Shown in pieces: positions 25,101 to 37,100 of a DNA stretch of 64,000 bases. How positions within the stretch are numbered: the first letter of the stretch is position 1; each line of letters begins with the position of its first letter. The stretch is from Misgurnus anguillicaudatus (taxonomy: Eukaryota; Chordata; Actinopteri; Cypriniformes; Cobitidae): positions 28,362,501-28,426,500 of the forward strand of contig NC_073361.2 in assembly GCF_027580225.2 (NCBI RefSeq). Reading direction: 5' to 3'. Made by a program: the position numbers and the translations under genes. The notes below the pieces were generated by a model that had not been told where the DNA came from, did no database searches, and saw only the letters and a list, made by a program, of their open reading frames with translations.

Positions 25101-28100
25101 AACATACATTTAAATCTACAGTAAGTTACTGGCAAACAGCTGCATAGCTACACATTTTTTTACAAACCATTGCCAGTAAATAACATACATTCAAATCTAC
25201 AGTAACTTACTGGCTAACAGCTGTATGACTACAGCATTTTTTACAACCCGTTGCCAGTAAATAACATACATTTAAATCTACAGTAAGTTACTGGCAAACA
25301 GCTGCATAACTACAGCATTTTTTACTAACCATTGCCAGTAAAAAACATACATTTAAATCTACAGTAAGTTACTGGCAAACAGCTGCATAACTACAGCAAT
25401 TTTTTACAAACAGTTGCCAGTAAATAACATACATTTAAATCTACAGTAAGTTACTGGCAAACAGCTGCATTACGACAGCAATTTTTTACAAACCATTGCC
25501 AGTAAATAACATAAATTTAAATTTACAGTAAGTTTCTGGCAAACAGCTGCATAACTACACCATTTTTTTTTACAAACCATTGCCAGTAAATAACATACAT
25601 TTAAATCTTCAGTAAGTTACTGGCAAACAGCTGCATAACTACAGCAACTTTTTACAAACCGTTGCCAGTAAATGACATACATTTAAATCTACAGTAACAG
25701 TACTGTCATTTCTACAGAAATTTTTAACAATGAGTGATTTCTTTTTACTGTAAGCTGTCAGAATAATAGCCGATCCTCGTTGTGCTACCCTTTCAGAAAG
25801 TACACATTTGCACCATCAGGGTTAATATATATGTACCTCAAAGGTGCATATTGGTACCAGATGTATACAAATATGTACCTAAATGGTACATATTCAGACT
25901 TTTTTAAAGGACAAGGCCCTCTTAATACAACTTGTCAATGCCATGGTATTTTTGTAAGGGTATAGACATGTGGATGTGGGCTATAGGATCAATTAACCCC
26001 GTCTCTAAATATTCCATCATCTGAGGAATCGCTCTTCATACATTTTTGCTGACGGGCTTTGCTCCCGCAGCCAGAGGTCTGAAATATGATTGGCAGTTGA
26101 CTGTAGACAGCTGTTGGACACATGCTCGGTACAGCTGCTGCGGGGGTGCTGCTTCCTGTGTGGTGTTATTGGTAAAGCTGATTTCAGATCAGTTTTGTCT
26201 CAGTCTTATGTTTGATGCCGTGGCGGGTAAAGCTGATCCAGCATGTGCACATGGAATAACTTCCTGTTATAGTGTTTGATGGTACGTTATGGGAGAAGAT
26301 CCATATGTAAGCCCAACCTTATTAACCATTAACACTTTCTGGCCATCTGAATGCCATTTCCCATTAAACCCAACATGTAACATATTGACAAGAAACAGGC
26401 GTGTAATAACCCTGAGACTGATTCGTCCAAGCTTGAAGTTTAATCAACCTCATGTTTCATTTGCAGATCTGTCAGAGAAGAAGAGCGACCTGCGCGTGTG
26501 CGACGCAACCACGTGCCGCTATGGTGGCACCTGCAAAGATAACGGTGCAGATCTGAAATGTGTATGCCAATTTCAGGTACATGTTTTTATCTTTTATATA
26601 ATTAAAGCTGTTGATATAAACACATTTGACCCTACATCACTTGAATATTTGCCACAATGTTACATTATTGCTTTTATATTTACGCTTTTGGCAGATGCTT
26701 GTGTGTAAGTTTTTATCAAGTTACACTCTCGGAAAAAAATAGTACAAAAGCTGTCATTGAGACGATACCCTTTAAAAGGTCCTAATATGTACCGTTTAGG
26801 TACAGATATGTATACATTTGGTACCAATATGCACCTTTGAGGTCCAAATATGCACTTTTGTTCAAAGGGTACCGCCCCAGTGACAGCTTGTGTATCTTGA
26901 GATTGTAGGCTTGACAACCTAAGCATTTGATGGTTTAAAAGCATTTATCTTCTTCACATAGAAGCCCTTTGTTCTTAGTGAAAAATCTTTATATCCTCCA
27001 CAGCATGAAGCTTTTTCTTTGATTGTTGCCTGAATTATCTGACCTGATCAATACTTAAGCATTGACCTTCATTCGCTTGTGGTCAATGAGCCATCATTCT
27101 CAAACATATTAGCCTTAAAAATCCTGTCAGTCGTGGCATAAATCTGATCTCCGGTCAGTTATGCAGAACGTCTCACATGTATCATCTATCCGTGTTTGCC
27201 GCAGTGCCCTAAGAACTACATCCCCGTGTGCGGCTCAAACGGAGACACCTATCAGAACGAATGCTATCTGAGACAAGCGGCGTGTACCCAACAGAGAGCC
27301 ATCTCTCTGGCCTCCGAGGGACCCTGTTATCCCGGTAAGTCTCTCTTCCGCTTCCTGAAACCAAACCTGACATATTTTCCTTGGATCGCATTTCGGTGAC
27401 CGCACTGATTTTAGTGCAACTCACAAACATGTGATGCTGCAACAAACAGTAATGGTCTGAGGAAATGTTATTGCTCATATGTTGTTTTTTCATAGCTCAT
27501 TTGTTGTCTTTAATTGAAGTATTAATGTTGGTTTGGCCTTTTCTCAAGGTTGCGGAAGCATAGCAATGGGTTTTATTTTGTTACCCGCTTTAGTGCACGT
27601 GGCGTTCCTTTTGTTGCTTTTATTTATTTGTACACTTTCAAAAATATGCAGCATTTTTGTCAATTTCACTTTGAATTTATTTAAGACAAAACTTAAAATA
27701 GTAGGTTGTATTGACTTACAAAACCAAGTTGTTTTAACTTCGTGCTGCGTTTTTCTTTTTTACAGTGTATTCACAAAACGGCTAAAATTAAGAAATAAAT
27801 TATATGAAACGAAATTCGTACTAAAGAAGCAAATACAACTTATTTTAGTGATTAAAAATGATGTCTGGCCCACTGAATTTCTCCAGCATTTATTCCTTCA
27901 ATCCATTACTATGCCCTATATATGAAGATTACAATTACTGACTTTCATAATAAGTTCATTAAATTAAAACAAAACTTCAGTGCTCGAAATTGCGACCATT
28001 TTGGTCGCATATGCAACCGAAATTTAATCTGTGAGACCTTAAAATATATTTGGGAGCATTTGTGCGACTGCCCATTTTGTTGTGAAGCGAGTTGATTGTG

Positions 28101-31100
28101 ATCCTGCGTGCTGGCGCTGTCCCAGGTTCAGTGTTCCCTCCAACGATACATAACCAATCAAATTTCACCATTAAGTTCTTGCGTTTAATGAAGACCGCGG
28201 ATTGGCTAATATGAGCGTCAGTCATTCCTTGTTGCCGTGAAGCGCGGAAATGTGAAAAGACGAACGCGTCGCGAGCATGACGAAAGCGAGCCGATTACAG
28301 CCAAGGTTATTACTGTATTTTTTGACGACGATCCGGATTCAAATGTAACTCCACCACCGGAAAATACGAGTTGACGTTAAACCTTTCAGAGAGAGTGGCT
28401 TAAAGATTTCGAGTGTCTCCGCTATGAAAATGTAACTTACTGTGTTTACTGTAAATCCTGTAAAACAGCGTTAATTTTTCTACAAACTGTTGCCAGTAAA
28501 TAACATCAAATTTAAATCTACAGTAACTTACTGGCAAACAGATGCATAACTACAGCATTTTTTTACTAACCTTTGCCAGTAAATAACATACATTTAAATC
28601 TACAGTAACTTACTGGCAAACAGCTGCATAACATAACTACATCATTTTTTTACAGACTGTTGCCAGTAAATAACATACATTTAAATCTACAGTAAGTTAC
28701 TGGCAAACAGCTGCATAACTACAGCAATTTTTTACAAACCGTCCCAGTAAATAACATGCGTTTTAATCTACAGCAACTTACTGGCAAACAGCTGCATAAC
28801 CACAGCATTTTTTTACAAACTGTTGCCAGTAAATAACATAAATTTAAATCTACAGCAACTTACTGGCAAACAGCTGCATAACATAACTACAGCATTTTTT
28901 TACAGACTGTTGCCAGTAAATAACATGCATTTAAATCTACAGTAAGTTACTGGCAAACAGCTACATAACTACAGCAATTTCTTACAAACTGCTGCCAGTA
29001 AATAACATACGTTTAAATCTACAGTAACTTACTGGCAAACAGCTGCATAACTACAGCATTTTTTTACAAACCGTTGCCAGTAAATAGCATACGTTTAAAT
29101 CTACAGTAACTTACTGGCAAACAGCTGCATAACTACAGCCATTTTTTCTACAAACTGTTGCCAGTAAATAACATCAAATTTAAATCTACAGTAATTTACT
29201 GGCAAACAGCTGCATAACTACAGCATTTTTTTACTAACCTTTGCCAGTAAATAACATACATTTAAATCTACAGTAACTTACTGGCAAACAGCTGCACAAC
29301 TACTGCAATTTTTTTACAAACTGTTGCCAGTAAATAACATGCATTTAAATCTACAGTAAGTTACTGGCAAACAGCTACATAACTACAGCAATTTCTTACA
29401 AACTGCTGCCAGTAAATAACATACATTTAAATCTACAGTAAGTTACTGGCAAACAGCTGCATAACTACAGCAATTTTTTACAAACTGTTGCCAGTAAATA
29501 ACATACATTTAAATCTCTAATAAGTTACTGGCAAACAGCTGCATAACTACAGCAATTTTTTACAAACTGCTGCCAGTGAACATACGTTTAAATCTACAGT
29601 AACTTACTGGCAAACAGCTGCATAACTACAGCATTTTTTACTAACCATTGCCAGTAAAAAACATTCATTTAAATCTACAGTAAGTTACTGGCAAACAGCT
29701 GCATAACTACAGCAATTTTTTACAAACTGTTGCCAGTAAATAACATACATTTAAATCTACAGTAAGTTACTGGCAAACAGCTGCATAACTACAGAATTTT
29801 TTTACAAACGGTTGCCAGTAAATAACATACATTTAAATCTACAGTAAGTTAGTGGCAAACAGCTGCATAACTACAGCATTTTTTTACTAACCGTTGCCAG
29901 TAAATAACATGCATTTAAATCTACAGTAAGTTACTGGCAAACAGCTGCATAACTACAGCATATTTTTACTAACCATTGCCAGTAAATAGCATACATTTAA
30001 ATCTACAGTAACTTACTGGCAAACAGTGAGTGATTTCTTTTTACTGTACGCTGGATTTGTGTAAATTGAGTTCATATTGAAATCTTATCAATAATATTGA
30101 TGTTTTTTAAAACTAATAGAGATGTTTGTGAGATCTCCGCGTCTGACACTTAAACAAAAGTTCACATAGTGCTCTCCTTTTAATTTCATCGATGTTAAGA
30201 AGAAATAACTTGAAATAACTTGAGATCTTGTTTTTGTAATGAGATTTTCTGGCTTTTATTTGATTTGTTTAACAAAAAGTATGCAATTAAGTTAATTTTA
30301 AATTTTGTTCAGTCAACTCATTTGCCTAGAAATTGTAATTTGGTGGATTATACGTACATTCTTTGAACAGTCAGACTACTATCCTTTATAAAATAAAATT
30401 TTTATATAATGTGTATCGGTAAATATCACAGATTATCAATGGATTTGTCAATCAATATGTTTTAATTTTGATGGCTTTAGTTCTGTATATTAGAAAAACA
30501 TTTTAAGACCCTTTCTGATGAACCATCACACATGGTTTAATAATTCAAGATGCTATTTTTACGCCATGTAAAAGCAAATTGATGCACGCCCAAATGTATT
30601 AATCAATGGCTCCCTTTTCTGAACTCATATGCTTGTAAACATTGCATTAGTAGTAAGAGTAGTGCCTTATGTTTCATGCTGTGTTTAAAGTTAAAAATGA
30701 ACTCCTGCCTGTTTTGTTTTCATTTCAGACAGCAGTTCAGGATCTGGTGATGGAGGTGAGTTTTCTTTCCATTTCTGACTCAACAGCAACCACTGTAGCA
30801 TGAAGAAAATTTTAGCTTCTAGGATTTTGACCTAAAGGCTTCAAATGATCCCAGTACTCCAGATCTCTGTACATCAGCCAAACACGACATCTGAGGTTAT
30901 TTTTAAAGCCGTCATGCTGAGGTTGGCAGGTCTGTGATACTGTGAGTCGGTTTGAACCTCCCCTACTCCTCTAGTTTGGGTTTTTGAAGATGAAGGCCGG
31001 TCAAGAGCTGTCATTAGTGTAAATGACAGACCACAGCAGAAGAGGAATCTAGTGCTCTGCCGGCCTTTCAAATAATCATCTAAGTTGTTCATCAAATATG

Positions 31101-34100
31101 GAGACATTTAAAGTTTTTGAAGATAGGTCATAATAGTTTTACACTTTTTGTACCTGCCATTTACTTTATTCTTTCGTCCGTTTAACACAAAAGGAGATAT
31201 TTTGAAAAATGTTGGTGAGACGGTACTCAGTGACTTCCATAGTATTCGTTTTTTCTACTATGGAAGTCAATGGGTACCGTCTTCTTTTGTGTTCGCCATG
31301 AAATTAATACAGGGTAAAAAACACGAGGTTGAGGAAATGATGACAGAATTTTCTTTTTTTAATGGTGTCAAGACCACATATACTGTCTGTGTGCATTTAT
31401 AACTCTCATCTTCTGTTTCACATCATGATTATGTTTACCTTGCTTTAGCGTTAATAGGACATTCATTCCTTGCAACGCCTTACGAAAATTAACCATGGTT
31501 TTACCACAGTTAAAAAAATGGTTACTGTAGTAAAAACATGATTTTGCTAATAATAATTAATATACAAAAAAAAGAGTTACTGCCAGGGCTGTCAAAAGAT
31601 CGCAAATAATCGCATACAAAATAAAAGTATGTTTTTGCATATAATGTGTGTAATTATTTGCATTGAAAGAAAATGATTCATTGAATTTAATCAATTTTTT
31701 TAAGGTAAGTGGTTGCAATCAATTTATTTAAGCTACATTTAAACAAAAGTTTTATACTTTATTTTACTTTACTAATCTTTTTTGTTTAAATGTAGCTTAA
31801 ATAAATTGATTGCAACCACTTGCCTTAAAAAAATTGATTAAATTCAATGAATCTTTTTTTTCAGTGTGTGTGTATATATCACATACAAAATCATTGTGAT
31901 TAATCGCATATAAAATAAAAGTTTGCGCTTGCATAATATATTTGTGTGTGTATTGTGTGTAATGATATATAAATGTAATTTTTTTTATTTATGTATAATT
32001 TATATAACTTTTATTTTGTATGCAATTAATCACCATTATTCTTTAGACAGCCCTACACTTTTACAAAAAAACATAGTTCATTTTCACAAGGGACCCTTTG
32101 ACTTTATGTATTGTGATGTTAACAAAATGGGGGACCAGTAGTTGCTGTTAATATATCAAAATGTGATATTCGAGCAATCACAGAATCTGTTCGTCACTGT
32201 CTTACAGAATATGAAGGATCGGGCACAGAGTCGGGCAAGAAAGTCACGAAATGCAGTAACTGCAAGTACGGCGCAGAATGCGACGAAGACGCAGAAGACG
32301 AAGACTCGTACGTGCTACATTATTTCTTTTGCCATTTTTATGTAGGTAGCTTTGCCAATTTAGCTAAATGTTGGTTAAAATGACTTCCATGCTCTTTCAT
32401 GTCAATGTATTAAAGAAATTAAAGTATGAAATGAGAAACAACGGCCATTGTGTCTAATATAAAAGCATGAACGTTGGAAGGAATACAGCTCCTTTCAAAG
32501 CCAAAAAAATAACACTCCTTCTCCCATGGGAAGGCCAAGAAGCAGTGAAATAGTTTGTGTGGTGAAAGTTTTTCTGCCTGCTTAGTTTTTTCCTTTATGT
32601 TTTCGCGTTTCCATGCCAAGCGCTAATGAACAGTATGGACCGAATCCAAGAACCGCTTCCAAGGACACGAGACTCCACAGCCCAGGGAAAAATTTTCATA
32701 CGTCAGCACTCGTAGTTGGTACCAATATGGCCCTCTTATGAAGAGCCATTATTGGTTATATTACCTTAATGAACCACAAGGGGGAGACACAAATTACTTT
32801 GTGTGGCTCAAAGTACTGGAGAGATGCAGGTTGCACCAGCACAATGTTCTTGTCGTGCATTATTAAGCATCGATCAGATTCATCAAATTCGTTTTTTATA
32901 TTGCAGCTGCTCGTGCAAAATCGACTGCAGTGGCCATAATGAAAACCCGGTGTGTGGTACTGATGGAAACTCGTACCATAACCCCTGCCTCGTGCGAGAA
33001 GCCTCCTGTATGAAACAGGAGCAGATAGATGTGAAACATCTGGGAAGATGTCCAGGTCAGAATCTGCTACAGGTCACAGTAAGCTCTTAATGATGCCATA
33101 GAAGAACTATTTTTTGAAAAAACAAACCTTTTAATTGGTTCTTTAAACTATAAAAAGGTAAGAAAGAACCTTTTATTAAATAGTTCTTTGAGGAACCAAA
33201 ATGGTTCTTTTATGGTATCACAGTGAAAAATCATTTGTAGCACCTGTATTTTTAAAAGTGTAGCAATACTGTAGATACACGTGATAATGATAAAGTCAAA
33301 TATTTGTGGATATTCCTGGTTTAAAAAAATATTAGAACCTCACATTTAAACCTGGATTTCCATTGCTGATGTTTTTTTTCTTTATGTGAGATTTGTGAAT
33401 AACCTCTAAAGCAAATCTGTGTTTTTTCATTATTCAGATAAAGACAAAGCTAAAAAAACTGATGTTGGATCTCCATACAAGCCTGAGATTACTGGTGAGC
33501 ACACTTGTAATGTAATGTCATTCCTAACCTATTTAAATTTTACGTTGTCTTTAAATATTGATCAGATGTGCTGATTTATCAATAGTCATATAATCGATAG
33601 AATTAAATTTAATGTAATTCATGCATTCAACAATGATGCTTATTAAAGGAGTCGTTCACCCAAAAATGGTCCCCATCGACTTGAGCATAGTCATTTTTAT
33701 TCCTACTATGAAAAAAGTCAGTGGGTCCCATTTTTTGGTTGCACTACTCCTTTAAAGGAATAGTTTACCCCAAAATAAAAAATTGCCCTAACTTTGGATT
33801 AAAGGTGCAGCCTGACCTCAACTCGTACTAAAAAAACTCGTACTAAAAAAAAAATTGCCACTAGTTCGGGTCGGACTTGGGTCTAATTTTCTCGGGTTTG
33901 TCTCGGGTCGGGTCTTTCTTAAAAAAGAAAATATTTATGCACGTCGCGTTCAGGTATAAAGTAATTCGGGTCTTTTCGGGTCGGGTACATGTCTTTGGAC
34001 CCGAGAAGACCTCTAACACGCAGTAGTGTTGGGCGATATGCCCCATTGTGAGATCGTCCTATAGTCAGCTTGTGAGATCGCTGATACGCGATAGTATCGG

Positions 34101-37100
34101 GGGGCGGGGCAATAGTTAACTCATTTATTTATTTGTTCATTTTTTACTAATTTATGACAAGGCACTTGACTGGTGGACAAAAAAGAAGCTATTTTACTCT
34201 AAGGGCAACACTGTCAGAACGCAACTTTCTTAAAGGGATAGTTCGGCCAAAAACGATATTAAACCCATGATTTACTCACCCCCAAGCTGTCCGAGTTGCA
34301 TATGTCCGGCGCTACCGGAAGCTAGTTAATTACGTTAATAACATTTTAAATATGGATATTTCTACAACAACACTGCACGGATTACCCTCAGAAGACCTTT
34401 GTTTATCATCCTGGAGCCGTTTGGATTTAATTTGTGAAGGATGGACGCACTTTTTTTGGACTTGAAGGTCGTGGACTATGGCTGGACCCTGTAATATTAC
34501 ATTTAATCAACTAAAAGATCTAAAATATTTTCTAAAATATCAGAAAATGTGTTTGTCTGAAAAACGATGGACATATGCAACTCGGACAGCTTGGGGGTGA
34601 GTAAATCATGGGTTTAATATCGTTTTTTTGGCCGAACTATCCCTTTAAAACTGATGCCATTAATCCGAGCGCATCATTGATGCCCAGGCGCTCTGAAATG
34701 TCCTGCCTGCCAACACACTGGCTTGTTTTAAACCCCTGTGCAGTGTGCACCTAACAACCTCTCTATTGCAAGAAAATGGCAGAGCCGTGCGTATTACAAG
34801 CTCATGTGTGAGCCGAGGAAAAGTCTGCTTCATGCGCATTACAAGTTCAGGTGCTAGAAGGAGTCCATACCGTGCGAGTTCAGGTCCGAGCAAGTGTCCA
34901 AGACGTGCGAATTACAAGTCCAGGAGCATGCGAGAAGGAATTTGCGCACGTTACAAGCTTTCTCCCGCAAAGTGAAGCCCACAAACACTCTCATGCGAGG
35001 AAAAGCGTGCAATGAGCATGTTAATGTGAAACTATGATGATAATAATTATCTAACTATCGGCAACTATTGTCATGAAAGCCCGCTATCGGCCATATGCCT
35101 GATGATACATGATAGTATTGTCTATTGGCACAACCCTAGCGTACGGCTATAGTTTATAAAGTTTAAAATATAAATATTTCCTTACAAAAACCCATCGCTT
35201 CACTCCAGAAGACATTTCTATTAACTATAGATTAGTTTTTGATGAATTAATGCCATTTTTACAGCTTTTAAAAAGTGGCGCACCATCCAGTGCCATTATA
35301 AAGCTGAATAGTCAGGATATTACTTAATATAACTCTGTGTTTTAGCTAAAAGAAGAAAGTCTAGGATGGGTTGAGAGTGGGTAAATATGGGCTGATTTTA
35401 TTGGAAAAACAAATATCCAAGGCACTCGAGTGCAAATGTTAAAAAGCCTTTAATACACTCGGCTACATATAAAATTAAAAGGTAGATCTACGCGTTTCCA
35501 TGATTGAAATTAAGACGACCAGTTCAGCATGCTCTGCTATTTCTTTTATATGGGCTAAATTTTATTGTAGGGTGAACTATTCTTTTAACCTCATTTGACC
35601 TGGTGTGTCCACATACATGGACATCACATTTTCTTTGTTGTTTGCACCATAATATTTAATTCTGTGTAACTGGAACCTGTTGTACGCCAACATGGACAAT
35701 TACATTGCTTCATGTTCAAAGAAAAATATTTGGTTATTATATTTATTGGTTCTTCCTAACCCAAAATAGCTGGAAGAACTCTGAAAAAGGGTGTTAGGGG
35801 GTTAAACATGCTTTATTATAAATGTAATGTGTTGCTTTAAATGTAGAATAAATGTACTTAGTCACTGCTGATAGTTAAGTTAAACAAATAGTTAAATAGC
35901 TACGTGTAGTACACTTTAAACACTGTAAATTTACGATAAGTTGCTTGTTCTGTTTTAGATCCAGCTAAAGCAGGTGATGGTAAAGGCTACGGCTGGATGC
36001 CCGTCCCCTGCACGGATGACTACGCAAACTTCTGCGTTCATGGCCAATGCGAATTCAATTACGGCATTGCTACCTGCAGGTCAGTTTCATGTTAATGAAA
36101 AGTTTTATATATTTTGGATATATATATTTATACATATTCTTAATATCAATATATATTTTCAGGTGTGATTCAGGTTACACTGGAACACAGTGTGAGGAGA
36201 TCGCCGACTTTAACATCTTGTATGTGGTGCCCAGTGGACAGAAACTTCATTATGTGCTCATAGCTGCTATCATCGGAGCTGTGCAGATCGCCATCATTGT
36301 GGCTGTTGTCATGTGCATTACCAGGTGAGAGTCATAATATTTGGCATGTGTGACCCTGGACCACAAAATTTGTCATAAGTTGCATGGGTATATTTGTAGC
36401 AATAGCCAACAATACATTGTATGGGTCAAAATTTTTATTTTTTATGCCAAAAATCATAAGACTATTAAGAAAAGATGACGTTCAATGAAGATATTTTGTA
36501 AATTTCCTACAGTAAATATATCAAAAATGTATTCATCATTAGTAATTTGTGTTACTAAGGACTTCATATGGGCAACTTTAAAAGCAATTTTCGCAATATT
36601 TAGATTTTTTTGCCCCCTCAGATTACAAATTTTCAAATAGTTGTATCTCGGCAAAATATTGTCCTATCCTAACAAACCATAAATGGGTCAATGACGTGAC
36701 GTTAATTATTTTGTGTACGTATGGTTCAATTAAATGTAAAAGGGTTAAAATTTCAAAATAAATTTGTAGATTACTTGCATACATTCTCTTTTTTGAGGTC
36801 CAAATCTAAAATTTCTGGTTTAATTTCATTTTAAAAGAATATTTGGGGGATAATTGCAAAAATGTCAATTGGTGTGACTAGTATTTTTTTTTCAAATTAA
36901 AATATAAATTTATTCATAAAAAATGTGGGATAAAATATTAGCATTTAGTTTAGTGTAATATGATTTTTTAAAAATATATTTTTACATCATTTGTCAAAGA
37001 TTATTTGGAAAACAGAGCTGTTTTCAGCATATGTCAGGACAAATATTACAAAAATGCATTTAAATTTACATTCATAAATAACTAATAAAATTATATTTTA

